Shown here one piece after another: positions 33,210 through 45,480 of a stretch of 64,000 nt of DNA. The stretch is taken from contig OX388312.1 in assembly GCA_947579605.1 (NCBI GenBank), positions 27,861,313 through 27,925,312 of the forward strand, read 5' to 3'. The notes below the pieces were generated by a model. That model saw only the letters and a program-made list of their open reading frames with translations, was not told the DNA's origin and did not search any database. Source of the DNA: Athripsodes cinereus (Eukaryota; Arthropoda; Insecta; Trichoptera; Leptoceridae). How positions within the stretch are numbered: position 1 is the stretch's first letter; each line of letters begins with the position of its first letter. Made by a program: the position numbers and the translations under genes.

Positions 33210-35865
33210 TATACTCAATAACATGCAGTGGTGAAATTATCGATATAAAGTGGTTTCTCCTATCTAATCATAATATATATTCACCTCATCAAAAAATATG
33301 AAAGAGCACATATTATATCCTCTCGTAGTAAAATTTACTTATTTGGTTTTTGATAGTATGAATGAATAGATTATTTATTGATTTGGCGGTAACGTTGTGG
33401 TTATTTCTAAACATGATTACGAATATTTGGAGTCAAAAAACTTCACTAATACCACTTAAAAAAATTATACGCGCGACCAAGGTTTCAACAGGTAACCTGT
33501 CATTCTCAAACGCAATATTTGATTAATTTATCTAAAATAATCTATTAACTTACAAACTATGTGTCAATGGTGACCGTTATGCGGGGGATGATGACTTCTC
33601 CGAATTGGGAACTGTGTAAGAAGGGGCGAATTCGAAGTTAAGCTCTTGTTCACAAGTGTATTGATGGTATTAAGATTTTTATTAATTTCCAGTATCTCCA
33701 AAGAAGCAAGTCTGGGGGTAGTGATTAATATTAGTGTGTAGGTACTGAGTTATGTTTATTTTTATCAAAAGGATGAAAGAAGAAATGAAAGTAGAAGAAA
33801 AGAGTGGAATACACAAACTTAATTGCCCAGATTGTGTCTACTGGTTATTCCACATTCGAGAGATACCGTCACGGTATAGATATTTAGGCAATATATTGAA
33901 ATGCATATTTTTTTTTTAATTTTTTTTATTTTTCCTATCATCCGTAGGCCATATATTTAGCACTTGGAATCGTCAAATAATACAAATAATTTGCTATTCT
34001 ATAACAATCACAAACAATTTTCAATAGTTCGTTACTTCACCATAATATCAAACACTTCACAATGATCATAGACAAGAAAAGAATATAAAAGAAAACAAAA
34101 AAAAATTATAAACTGATTAAGGAATTTCATTTCATCAAAGCTATTTTGAGTGTACATATGATAATATTTATTTCACATCTTTAACTGTTAGTATCCAAGA
34201 GAATAATGCGTACCTATTCTTACTCTAACGGTACTGCTTTATTCGATCATTAATTTCAAACTGAATTAATCCGATCTTTTAACAGTACCTAAATTTTAAT
34301 GCATTTTATAAACGCATACATATTTCATAACCTTTTAGTATTGAAAGAATCTCATATAGTTATGTATTTAATAGTTAATAGTTTTATGGTAATCTTGTCT
34401 TATACTAACTAACTAACTTGAATAAGGCATGTTGCAATAACACGATATGGCTGGCATTGATAACACTATGAAGTAATCATAGAACCAGTATCAATGTTAA
34501 GCAAGTATTATGTACATTATACTATGACTTAGATTGTTACACAGTGTACATTGACAATGAACTTGTGATTAGTTTCAACGAACAACAGTTGAAGAACTTA
34601 TAAAAAGTGTTAGATACTTAACGGAAGAATAGTTCTAAAGTTAAAGCTATTACTTATGATACTTATAGAATTTTTTAACTACGTTTCAATGAATAATGTA
34701 CATTTGCATCATTGTTTGGTGGCACACATTTTAAAGAAACATTATTTCTGAATTTAAGTATTCTTGAAGGTGTACACTTTTGCAACATCATTGACTTTCT
34801 GTCTTTCTATCTATCTATCCACACCTTCACGCCGTATCTCAAGCAGGCTAGACAGAGAGGATAGAACGTCATATAGACCTATCTTAACATAGTTTTTTTG
34901 CTTTCTCTACATTCTAAAAATTTCTCATACATGCACACCGATTTTTCGCGTTTGGATGTTTTGCGTTTTCTTATGCCCCCGCTTTCATTTAGGAACATCC
35001 TCTTCGTTACCCTTTGATCATCCGTTATGTTTATCTACCTATCTATACTTTCACGAAATCTTCCTCAACCAGTAAACTAACTGTAAAAAAATATCATAAA
35101 ATACATAAAAAGACTTTTGATAAATCAATTAATTACGTTTGATCGTTCTTTGGAATGTCTAATAGACTATTTGTATATAACTTTTTAATTTCCATAGTTA
35201 ATGAAAATGAGAATAAAAATAGACACATCATTTCGGAATCCCACGTTAATGTCAAATATGCATAATATGAAAATACGTTTTATAAATTACAATATAAATT
35301 AAGTACCTTCACATTGTGTCCGGCTGATACACAATTAAAGGCCTGGGGCAATACCAGTCTAGATTCAATACTACTTTTACAGTTAAAATATTTACAGTTA
35401 CAATCATTGAGTAAAAAAATGTACTTAAACATTAAACGTATCTAAATATTAACGATGTTTATAAAAAAAACTACAGTAATTATTGTTCTAAAATTCATTT
35501 ATCGACCGAAAAACTTAGACTCACTGACCGGCTTATTTACAAAATAAAATGTACTTTATAAGCATAGATTTATACTTACAAATAGTAGGTGAGAATGAGA
35601 CCATTGCTACCTTAATGTTATGTACCATATCCCCAGACCATTGTTCCTAAATATTCTTGTTGACTTGATTTTATACTAAACCTTCTGTTATTGTTTAAAA
35701 GTTATAAAAAAAGTCTTTCTTCATTTTTAAAATCTCGATCACATAAATAAGATACCTAAAGCCCAGTCAATAGGTACCCAAAAAATCCACTCTAGTACAT
35801 AAAAACAATGCTCGTCCCACTAATATATACGTTTGTTGGAAGAAATTGCCTCCAGGGAATAAGCA
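33210..35865. other. Intergenic stretch, mostly without identifiable content
   Basis: AT-rich. The only recognisable repeat is a reversed RTE 3' UTR scrap at 34812-34885 (CACACCTTCACGCCGTATCT, AGACAGAGAGGATAGAACGT). I see no coding exon. Confidence 0.4.
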
Positions 35866-35879
35866 TGCCTATTGTAAGT

Positions 35880-36196
35880 CAGTGATATGTTATACCTAGA
35901 TTTGCAATATGAATCTCAAACATGTACCATCAATAAAATCTCTTTGCGGTCCTTGGTGCCGCAATTTTTTGTTTGAAAAAAAGCGACACACATATAAATT
36001 GTTTGTAGATAACAAGAGATAGACAATATGAGAATGGGGATTATAACAGACGACAAAGGCCGATAGATAGAGATGAATATATACAAAAGAAAAGAGATGA
36101 ATATAATATTACTCAGGTATTGTACCTCGACGGGTGGGTACACATTTTTAGAGAATATTTGTATGACATTGCGAATCTAGTTGTAACATATCACTG
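35880..36196 (-). mobile_element. hAT-type MITE, family N3, single copy
   Basis: It starts CAGTGATATGTTATACCTAG and ends GTTGTAACATATCACTG, which are terminal inverted repeats. The flanks are a perfect 8-bp duplication, TTGTAAGT (35872-35879 and 36197-36204). Length is 317 bp, and it runs opposite to the units of the array at 57390-58683. A 75-codon frame beginning MYPPVEVQYLSN is conserved with the array but has no transposase motif; it looks like chance reading through a young repeat. Confidence 0.92.
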
Positions 36197-37604
36197 TTGT
36201 AAGTAGGTATGTTTTTTTATTACAACGATAGAGAGTTTTATTAAATTATTATTTAAATACATGCAAACCTACTTATTGTACTTTTACATAGAGCTTGTCA
36301 AAGAATACATAATATTAAACAATGCAATGAAAAAACTAATCAAACATCTATTTAAGTTCTTAATTAAGTAAAAAATCTTGTCAATATTACCTAAAAATAA
36401 CACATAACCCATTTTTATGCGTAAATAAAGAATGACGATTAATAACATAATAATTAACATAATTTATGAAAGATTTATTGCATTTTACCTACACAATAAT
36501 TATGATACCAAGAATAATTACTTAAAGTAATTTAACAATATTCATATATAAACGTGAATTTTCGTTTGGCATACAATTACAGCTTGTACATATTATATTT
36601 AAAATATCTTTTACTTTCACCACGCGCTCTACAAAAAAAGTGGGTCACATCTTAAAAATATTACTTCGAATCTTAAACTTGTACAGCAGGTGATATTGAG
36701 GTACTGCGTTCATATTGCTGAATATGAAAACGTAGGTATACTTATAAAATTATGTATAAAATACATATTTTGTTGCATACCTGTAGCACATATACCTGTT
36801 TAATTAGTACATATATATTATTCGTTAATTAGTCTCGCAGACGACAGATTAAGATAAGTAAATTTCTGGTTTGATTCCCAAAGAGGTCAACTTGCATAGA
36901 TTATAATACATTTTTTTGTGGTACCGATGTTTCGATTACTAAAAAATGTGGATTCAATAAGAAGAGCGCCACAGATCAGAAAAATATTTTTTACTCAAGT
37001 TTATTTAATACGGTAAGTCTTAAGATAATTTACTTTATTTTTACTTGATTGGACACAACGCGCAGATCAGACTGAAAAATATGTTCGCTTCTATATTTTG
37101 CAATAATTCATTTCTCGATCGGTGGACTTTATATCGTGAGTCAGAATAGGAGAATTGGTGAATGTTGTCAACGGACGCCAAAAGTAATTACTTTAGCCAG
37201 CCTGGAGCCAACTCTCAAGTATTGGAACGCCTTTCTTACTTCTTCCGGTTGGTTGAATTTAGACAACGTTACAATGTGCAAATATGGTTCTTTAATCGAG
37301 TTATCTGATATATTTATCAATTTATCTATTCTTTTGCACAACATTTTTATATTTCAATATCTATCTCTATATACACCTACATATTATTACCCGTGGAATC
37401 TCCGGTAATGAATGCATTTCTCACTCTTTTCTGTGAGTTTTCGAGTGTTCTGTAAAAGTCAGGTATTCGAAAAATCTTACGTATAAGATGCCAATAAGTG
37501 TAGAAGTAATTAATTCATAGATGGTTTAAATACATGATCATAGTGAAAATTATTAGTTTTTTTTAGTTTATATACATTAAAAAAACATTAAATGAAACAA
37601 TAGC

Positions 37605-37634
37605 ATCAAGCACACACACACGCACACACATAAA
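37605..37634 (+). repeat. CA microsatellite
   Basis: About 24 bp of (CA)n interrupted by CG (CACACACACACGCACACACAT). A family A scrap lies just upstream at 37420-37500. Confidence 0.6.
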
Positions 37635-38362
37635 ACTAAAAATTATAGGACCAATACGAAAAAATAAAACGGGTATTGATTCAGGAGTAATGTAAACGCG
37701 TGGCAGCTGCTACACATGCAGAGAGCGCCTGCACACGAATATAGGTAGACAATATTAAACTGTATAGTTTCATATAAATACTATTAATAAGTGGATAAAT
37801 AATCTTCATTCCCGAACCATGATGCATATAGATTATCTTTCATTATCTTCATTTCTAGCACAAATCATAACATATTGCAGATACATACATACATTAAAGA
37901 TACCACGACTAATGACAACAATCGACATTATGAATCATTATAAAACGATTTTATCGGTTCGATCTACATTATTTAACGTCTAAATGTATCATTATAACAC
38001 GAAGACAAGATATAATATAATACCTAGACTATAATAATATAATACCTTATCATATTCGTTGATCATTGAATCATATTCTACCGCAGATAGTATGAAATCA
38101 AAAAGAAAATGTTTAGCTACACTCTCTCTACGTTTTATTACTAATTATTAGATCATAAAATGTTCACTTTATATTGTAAAACTTGCATCAGACCCGGCTA
38201 TTCTTGATTAATAAACAATTTATATTTGCAATGAAATGAAAAACATGGGTGCGAGTGAGATTTTAAAAACTGCAATTTAATAAAGTTTAATATATCGACC
38301 GACGGTTCTTGGTGGAAGTTCATGTTAATAATTTTTAAAATGAAACACAATAGTTATATACC

Positions 38363-38510
38363 TAGTTATTCCACTATTGACTTTATTTATTTTTGCGAGC
38401 CGGCTTTCAAGAGCTTCCGCTCTCATAACTTTACTTTTGTCTGACGATGAGAGCGGAAGCTCTTGAAAGCCGGCTCGCAAAAATAAATAAAGTCAATAGT
38501 GGAATAACTA
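38363..38510. repeat. Foldback element, 64-bp perfect arms
   Basis: The left arm (38363-38426) begins TAGTTATTCCACTATTGACT and ends GAGCTTCCGCTCTCAT. The right arm (38447-38510) is its reverse complement with no mismatch that I can find. The loop is 20 bp. The GC content of the inner arms stands out. A Helitron H1 copy begins 30 bp to the right. Confidence 0.9.
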
Positions 38511-38539
38511 CATATTGATTCATTTTAAAAATTTGCAAT

Positions 38540-38836
38540 ATAATATATAAAATTCTAGTGTCACGGTGTTTGTTATCATACTCCTCCGAAACGGCTGGAC
38601 TGATTTTGATGAAATTAAGTGTGCTTATCGGATAGGTCTGAGTGTCGGCCAACATCTATTTTTCATACCCCTAAAAGTTAAAAGTGGTCTTCCCCGTTTT
38701 TTTATGTTTTTTAAAAAAAAAATTGAGAGGCAATAAAAATACATACAGCCCTAAATTTTTACTCTTCTACCATCAACCCCTGTTTTTTAATAGCGATATT
38801 AGTATATGGCAAAATAATGTTTGCCAGGTCATCTAG
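38540..38836 (+). mobile_element. Helitron-like H1, copy 2
   Basis: TAATATATAAAATTCTAGTG, TCACGGTGTTTGTTATCATA and GAAACGGCTGGACTGATTTT match the other two copies. The 3' end is AGGTCATCTAG before T. The 5' TC is mutated and the 3' hairpin changed (TTTGCCAGG). It is about 60 bp shorter than the other copies, the loss being in the 3' half. Confidence 0.7.
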
Positions 38837-39047
38837 TAATTAAAACCTATATTTGTTTTGATAAAGTAAGTGGTCGATTGCACAATACTAGAGTCTCAGA
38901 CTTCCAATTGATATCTGTAGGGTCATAATCCCTCTTTTACCGATCTATTTTCATATCATATTATGTTAACTTATTTTTTTATTAATTTTTATTTTGAATC
39001 AAATACAACCTTATACACCTTTCACAGTAAGCTACTAAAAGCTTGTG

Positions 39048-39130
39048 TCGTGAAAAGGGAGTTCGCCGGCACCTGGTTTCGAACCAAGGACCCCTTGTTC
39101 ACGAGGCCGAGACTCTACCTCCAGGCTACC
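39048..39130 (-). repeat. tRNA-like sequence, probably the head of another SINE
   Basis: The minus strand has an A-box-like TAGCCTGGAGGTAGAG and a B box GGTTCGAAACC in a perfect T-arm shape (CTTGG, loop TTCGAAA, CCAGG). It also has pairing ends TTCGTCGGTA/TGCCGGCGAA. The anticodon arm is not convincing and the domain is shorter than a true tRNA, so I call it a SINE head or tRNA pseudogene. No second copy is in this window. Confidence 0.5.
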
Positions 39131-39649
39131 GACGAATTCAAATTCGCTTAAAAACGATTTGGAATATTTGGGTATATTTTCCATTATTATTCTTTGATAA
39201 CTTGATGAGGTTTGCAATAAGGAAGATTATTTTTCTTAATGGTTATTTGGTTGAAGTGGTCTTACCGGATAATATTTAAACAATTAATATGCATACACAT
39301 TAGCGAATAAACTTCAATATTAATAAGATCAGTTTATGAAATGATCGCTTTATTTCAAATTATAACTGAATCATGTTGAAGTTATATTATTATTGCTTTT
39401 ATTGCAAATTATCTCTAATAAACTTTCGCTATTCATGAAACGATCGACATTCATTGATACAGAATACATATCAATGTTACATTCGGAATTTTTGCATCCA
39501 GTGTATGGAGAAAACTATATCGGTAGAATTGAGACAGCACTAGTTGTCAGGAAGTAATGACGTATGTGATGAATTCGCTAACTCTACTGATATCTGTGAA
39601 TGGAAAAGATTTGAAAAAGTTTCATAAATTACCACTACTACTAATATAT

Positions 39650-39865
39650 GATCACGGTATGTCCCACAACTGGGAAAGCTAGTAGAATAGCTGCATGTTA
39701 AAAACATGCATGCCGTCCTTTCCATGCCAACAAAAAATAAGACTTTTAGAATCGGTGGCAAACCCCATTGTAGAATTTAAGATATAAATATTTTCTTTTT
39801 TTCAAACACCTGCCTATTAAAGAACACTCTGAAACTCACGGAAAAGAGTGGGAGACCAATTCTTT
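39650..39865 (-). mobile_element. Family A repeat, full length, minus strand
   Basis: It runs from ATGATCACGGTATGTCCCAC through AAAAACATGCATGCCGTCCT, AAAAATAAGACTTTTAGAAT, CACCTGCCTATTAAAG to CACGGAAAAGAGTGGGAG. Both the 5' and 3' edges of the family are present, so it helps define the consensus. Confidence 0.65.
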
Positions 39866-39941
39866 GTGGTGAGAGGAGTGGGAGAAGATTTCAAATATAA
39901 ACATCACAAATAACTTATTAAACATGTCGAACGCCACTTAA

Positions 39942-40302
39942 TCTAATATATAAAATTCTCGTGTCACGGTGTTTGTTATCATGTACTCCTACGAAATGGC
40001 TGGACCGATTTTGATGAAATTTTGTGTGCTTATCGGGTAGGTCTGAGAATCGGCCATCATTTATTTTTCATACCCCTAAAAGTTAAGGGTGGTCCACCCC
40101 GATATTTTTTGGTCAAATTTTTTGTATGTTGAGTAATTAAAAAATGTATACAGCCCTAAATTTTCACCCTTCTACCATCAACCCCTATTTTTTAAAAGCG
40201 ATATTAGAAATCCAATCATTTTCAACTCCAGTCGATATATGTATAATGTATATGGCAAATATATTATATATATGACAAAATAAGGTTTGCCGGGTCAGCT
40301 AG
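39942..40302 (+). mobile_element. Helitron-like H1, copy 3 (best preserved)
   Basis: A|TCTAATATATAAAATTCTCG at the start and GGTTTGCCGGGTCAGCTAG|T at the end give clean Helitron termini. The length is 361 bp. It contains the shared GGTGTTTGTTATCATGTACT and TGTGTGCTTATCGGGTAGG segments. Its only frames are short and shared by all copies. Confidence 0.78.
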
Positions 40303-40718
40303 TAATAAATTATCTAAAATTTTTTTTGGTTCTACGAGTATTATCAAATATTGCATAGAAATACACAACGAGACATTTATCTATACAAATTAAGATAATA
40401 GCTTTATCGCGAACGATCGCAAATTATCAATTTCTACAGTAATATTATTTATTTAAACGATATAAAAAATAAGATAGTATTATTGTTAACCTAGAAGCCG
40501 TAAATTACATTGTGAGTGATAAAATTGAATTGCTGGAACACTGACCAACTTCACATAAAAAGCGCATTAAAATATTTCATTATAAGGAAACAATGCTAAT
40601 ATGAAAATTCATGGTTAACAGTGATGACAATGTTATAGGTTTAGTACCTAAAGCGATGTTTTTTTTTTATCAAAATAAGTAAGAAAATAAAACTGCATAA
40701 AAGGGTGTTGCAAATTAT

Positions 40719-40790
40719 ACTCTCACGCCGTACCCCAAGTGAGGTAGGCAGAGAGAATAGAACGCCATACAGATCAATACTTACTACATT
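40719..40790 (-). repeat. RTE 3' UTR, minus strand
   Basis: ACTCTCACGCCGTACCCCAA, GTGAGGTAGGCAGAGAGAAT and AGAACGCCATACAGATCA form the reverse of the 3' UTR seen at 14930. The following LINE fragment runs the other way, so these are two separate insertions. Confidence 0.55.
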
Positions 40791-40824
40791 CATACGATTT
40801 CTTGTTCTTTTATTTTTATTTATA

Positions 40825-41105
40825 ATGCAGATGGTTTGGGCACGTGGAAAGAATGAATGATGACAGAATACCAAGAAGATATATTTGACTGAGAGGAATG
40901 GTTCGGAGACGAGAACGTCCGAGGATCAAATGGCAAGATCATTTAAATCAAATCCTACAGGACGGTCACGTGTTGAGCACATTGAACAGGAGAGCATGCA
41001 TGAGGAATTGTATGACAGTGACGGAAGCGAAAGATGTATGCAAGGATAGAAGGAAGTGGCGCTCGATCCTTTTTGCCTATCTCGCGAGGGAAGCGGCGTG
41101 ATTGA
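40825..41105 (+). pseudogene. RTE-type LINE, C-terminal end
   Basis: MQMVWARGKNE-like start (frameshifted from RWFGHVERM), then NDDRIPRRYI, a stop, GMVRRRERPRIKWQDHLNQI, LQDGHVLSTLNRRACMRNCM, EAKDVCKDRRKWRSILFAYL and AREAA. This is the textbook tail of one RTE group. It is 5'-truncated and the open part (40898-41101) is 67 codons. The group differs from the copies at 11106 and 32100. Confidence 0.75.
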
Positions 41106-41164
41106 TATTTATATAGTAATAGCGTCAAACAGAAGTTTTTGATTTGACAACTATTACTGCAACT

Positions 41165-41340
41165 ACTACTACACCATCACGATATATCCCACAAGTGGGG
41201 TTGCCAGTGGACTAATTGCATGTAATAAACATGCAAGTCGTCATATTCGTGCCAATTAAGAAACATGTGTGTCATGCTTCATCGCTGAACTGAAGATGTT
41301 AAAAATATGTCTTATATGCGTAGTTTTACGAACACCTGCA
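41165..41340 (-). mobile_element. Family A repeat, minus strand
   Basis: ACCATCACGATATATCCCAC, AAGTGGGGTTGCCAGTGGAC, TGTAATAAACATGCAAGTCG, CTTCATCGCTGAACTGAAGA and TACGAACACCTGCAT. Nearly complete. Confidence 0.65.
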
Positions 41341-42545
41341 TGCTGTGAAGAAAAAGAAATGTTAAAGGAATATTCTTAATAAGACATACTTTTGATTTGC
41401 CAAAATAGCAAAATCAAACTGATAAAGCAAAGAATTTTTTTTCTTAGTAACGGCTCTTGGCCTTGACTTTGATCTCAACTATTGAAAAGAGATAGGTACA
41501 TATAATATGTAGAATATCTTCTCTCTTAGTCACATCAACGAGAACTTTCACCAACGAAGCGTTACAATGTTTGACAGTCATTCATTTAAGCTTGCACACA
41601 TGACGAAATTTGCGTCAGCAGTTGTAGAATGCGTACTACATAGGCAATAACTGAATATTTTATACATATTATTTCAATCATGATGACATCACACAACTGG
41701 AGACATTCAGACACATCATCTATCGCATTTTTATATATCCCGGATATATCAAAATTATGCACAAAGAATAATCAAAGCCATTAACAAATTTTATTACACG
41801 AGCGTAACGCGCAGATGTAGTAACGTTGCAGTACGGAATCAAATTTATGCATCATATCAGATTGACCGTTTTAAATCCAATCACCTGAATAATGACTAAA
41901 TGTGAATATACGCATAAAAAATAAAAACGCTCTATGGGGCTTAATTATCCGATTGGTATGCGATGAAAATCTCATTGCGTGTGATGCCTTTAAATAATAT
42001 CGCTTTTTATGTACAATATAATATAATTATTATAAAGTTTTGCAGAATACAACCAGTCCACAATATAAATGCAATGTAGACTTTGTAAAAGTTTATTCAA
42101 TATATTGTAAGGGTTATCTGATTGTCGATTGACTACTTTCTGCATAACAACGGTCAGTACCCATTACTCGTAGACCGACCAAAATGAATAAAAATAAAAA
42201 TAACACGTTTTTTTACATTGCATTGTCTTGACACCGATATTATTTTATACTGTAGCACATAGTAACGAGAATTTTGTATCTTGTAAGAAAGTACCTACAT
42301 GTTGTAGTCGTTTTTATTAAAATGATTGTAGTTTACGAAACAAGTGCCGTTACTTTTAGGGCCGTACCGGTTTTAAACTTTTTTACCTAGTGGGTCCACC
42401 TACATACTTAATGTTGAGATTAAGGTATTTTATTAGTTAAGTATTGCCGTTTTTTATAAGACTTAAGTAATTATTTCAACTCATATTTGAATTTCAGTAA
42501 AAGTTGAAATATAATATGCTTAAATAATATATAAGTCACGTTCTC

Positions 42546-42780
42546 CGCATGCCAGAAGACAAACTACCACTTAGATCTTTGGAGGCTGTGAGAGAGGGCA
42601 GAAGACTGGTTGGCCGCCCTAGAAGAAGCTGGCAAGGGCAGATGTCGAACCTATGTGTTGAAAGGCTTGGTTTGGAGTTGCTTAAGGTCCTGGAAGCAGC
42701 GGTGGACAGGGGTCTCTGGAGGAGGTACATAGGCGCAATGGGCCCCCGACCCAACTAGGACAAAGGGAAGAAGATGTATC
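42546..42780 (+). pseudogene. RTE-type LINE 3' end
   Basis: The frame MPEDKLPLRSLEAVREGRRL, VGRPRRSWQGQMSNLCVERL, VDRGLWRRYIGAMGPRPN is closed by a one-base indel (CCCCCGACC) and followed by GACAAAGGGAAGAAGATGTA and an ATGT tail. It is a sister of 32100-32345. Confidence 0.75.
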
Positions 42781-42892
42781 TATGTAATATATAAGTTTTT
42801 TTGGCGTTTGTATGTAGATATTTTCGAATTGTATCGTTATATTATTAGTGAAGAGAATGTATAACTTATATTTTTATTCGTATGTTAGTCCG

Positions 42893-43030
42893 GGTTAGTT
42901 GGAAGACATCGCATTTTAGCGATAAACTCGCCCTCTGTACATTGAATTGTATAAATTATATTTCCTATGTTAATTTGTATTATTGTAAACAATGTATAGT
43001 GAAGAATAAAATAAATAAATAAATAAAAGA
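42893..43030 (+). repeat. LINE 3' tail
   Basis: GGTTAGTTGGAAGACATCGC, TTTTAGCGATAAACTCGCCC, a TTGTATTATTGT-rich part, then AATAAAATAAATAAATAAATA. This is the plus-strand form of the tail at 2738. Confidence 0.5.
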
Positions 43031-43084
43031 CAAAAAAACTGCATGCGAAAAGAGTGTGTAACGTAATCTCGAGTAGTAACAAGA

Positions 43085-43190
43085 ATAAAAGTTAATAAGC
43101 TACGGTGTTTTGGCAAATGGAAGAGATGGACAAGGACATTAGAATGACCAAGGAAATAAACTCGGCAGTGTGCACATTATTTTGTAAAAT
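43085..43190 (+). pseudogene. RTE-like LINE scrap
   Basis: AAGTTAATAAGCTACGGTGT and AGAATGACCAAGGAAATAAA read as decayed RWFGH..RMD followed by RMTKEINSAVC. It is recognisable only by comparison with 40825. Confidence 0.4.
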
Positions 43191-45130
43191 AAAATAAATT
43201 ATGTAAATCCAGTTAGTGATTAAACATACAATACCATTTTTTATACAAACTCCATAATTAAAATAGTATAAAACAGATTAAATTAAATGAGATTACATTT
43301 ACACAGAATTGTTATTCTTCTGCTTATCAAACTCGACTGACATATTATGTATAAAAAGCTTTTAATTATAATTAATTAATTAAATAAAAATGAATAAAGT
43401 TATTATTGTCATGCATGCTTGTTATTATCTGAAGATTAATATTGATAATATACCTAATGATATTCATATTTCATTCATACATACAATTTAATTAAGTCGA
43501 TGTATCATTAAAAAGTTTATCAAAAATATTGTCACCTTAATTAATATCTTAAGATTTTATTGATCATCTTGTTTTATCAAAGAAAAGAGGAAAATGGATT
43601 GGGTTGTGTTTTGATGAGGAAGTAATTGAAGTGAAGATTCGATTAATTTGCCACAAGTATTGAAGGTCGATTATTATGGTAATAATAATATAAGTAGTAT
43701 GCTTGTTTGTTGAATGAAGTGTGTTTAAGATGGTTTGAGAGGTCTTCTCGTAGGTATCTAGTACATATAAAAACTTCTAGAAAAGGTTTTACTATATTAT
43801 TATGTATGCATGTTTATTAACATGGCTCAAACATTGAAAAATTGTTTTGCTTCACAATATCAATAACAAGATAGTGATTCTGAGAAATGAAAAAAGCACT
43901 GTATGTTGTATTAGAGTCATTATATCACACGTGTACAAGAACAATGTCATAAAACGAAAATTGCGAGTTTTGTTTAAAAAATAGTGTATTTTTCAGAATC
44001 TATATTGCCTCTTATCCTCATTATCATATCTCTATTCATACAATAAGGAATGTAAAAACAAATTATTTGTAACAAGAACGAAAATAATTTTTTTGTACAA
44101 CGACACATCCAAAAGATTTCATTGAATCTTTTTTTAACAATTTTTTTTTAATTTAATTTAAGATTTTTGTTTAAATAACAGTAAAATATTCTTAATATAA
44201 AGGAAGAATATCAATATCACGTATTTTGTAAAAGTAAGAGATTAATATATAAAACATGTAGGTACTATGTTTATTTGAAACCATTTTTATTTCAAACTGC
44301 ATTTTTTGATACAATCTCACTGCTCTTGGAAGTGAGACAATATGTGATATGCGTACGTTCATTGACTCACAATTTCAGGTTATATATATATATAAATATA
44401 AATATATATGATATCATTCCCAAAAAAGGGTCAAAGGCTCAATGCAGATTTACAGTACTTATATATATATATTTTTTTCGGGTTTACCCGAGGTTACGTT
44501 ATTGTATCCCGGCAGGTTTTCTATACCATAAATGTAATACATATTTTATGATGCAGGATAAATTTAAGTATTTTATTTCATTTACAGTATGACACACATA
44601 TTAATATGCAAATAAATATTACTTTCAATATCATTTAAAACCTAGATATCTGCAACTTTTATTGTACAAATCATGTTCATGGAAGGAAAAACGTAAATGA
44701 AACGTAACTAAATGAATCGTAAATGTTTTATAATGTATATTATACTTCGATGTTGCATTTATAGGAACCAAATTGAATTAACAACATGCTACTTTCGGTA
44801 TCTACAAGGAAAAACTAATACAGCCTTCAGTACTATCAAATAATATGTAACTTTTGAGATATGTACAATAATGTATTACTAATTTATGCAAAACAAAAGA
44901 AACCATTGTATTTTCCACTCAAATAACTGTATTAAGTTATAACGTTCCTAAATCACTCGCAAACGAGTGGATGGCCTTGAGAAGAATAGAATAGAAGTTA
45001 TAACGTTTTTGGAACTACCTGTTCGTTATTAGTTTGTTGAGTGGAAAATACCAGAAAATTCAATGTTTCTTTTATTTCGTATAAATTAATAACAAATAAT
45101 CGAACTCTAAAAGAAAAAATGATTTCTTAT
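43190..45130. other. AT-rich stretch, no gene seen
   Basis: It contains (AT)n-rich zones (44380-44410, 44459-44470). The 105-codon frame at 44275-44592 is low-complexity reading through these and has no domain I recognise. Confidence 0.4.
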
Positions 45131-45136
45131 TATTAG

Positions 45137-45345
45137 TAATTCAGTGTCCTGTAAAAGGCAGGTGTTCGAAAAAAAAAGACATTTTACATCTTGAATTCAG
45201 CGATGAGGCTTGCCACCCATCCTGAATGTCTTGATTTTATATTGGCACGAAGAGGACAGTTTGCATGTTTCTTACGTGCAGCTGATCTGCTGGCTACCCC
45301 ACTTGTGGGATATGCCGTGATGGTATAGTATAGTATAGTATAGTA
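45137..45345 (+). mobile_element. Family A repeat, full length
   Basis: AATTCAGTGTCCTGTAAAAG, GCAGGTGTTCGAAAAAAAAA, CTTGAATTCAGCGATGAGGC, GGCACGAAGAGGACAGTTTG, GCTGATCTGCTGGCTACCCC, TATGCCGTGATGGTATAGTA ending in (GTATA)n. The next copy follows in inverted orientation after about 10 bp. Confidence 0.7.
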
Positions 45346-45355
45346 TAATTCAGTG

Positions 45356-45480
45356 ATAAAACCCCACAAATGGGGTAGCCAGCAGATCAGCTGCTTGCAA
45401 TAAACATGCAAGCTGTCCTCTCAGTGCCAACAAAAAATAAGACATTAAGGATATGTGGCAAACCTCATCACTGGTATAAA
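45356..45480 (-). mobile_element. Family A repeat, inverted partner
   Basis: ACCCCACAAATGGGGTAGCC, AGCAGATCAGCTGCTTGCAA, TAAACATGCAAGCTGTCCTC, AATAAGACATTAAGGATATG, CAAACCTCATCACTG: the reverse of 45190-45320. A third, poorer reversed copy (GGAGGGGTAGCCAACAGACT, AGTAATAAACATAAC) lies at 45520-45600. Confidence 0.65.

Noticed and set aside
35916..36143. 75-codon frame MYPPVEVQYLSN..., conserved at 57765-57995
   Set aside because: Conservation follows from the repeat itself. It lies between hAT-type TIRs, is hydrophobic and lacks transposase motifs; the other array units carry disrupted versions.
37136..37408. 90-codon frame and its minus-strand reading (QPEEVRKAFQYLRVGSRLAK)
   Set aside because: The minus reading looks vaguely protein-like but has no motif I can name, no clear splice sites, and stops nearby.
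44275..44592. 105-codon plus-strand frame
   Set aside because: Runs through AT microsatellites (INININIYD-like residues) and has no domain.
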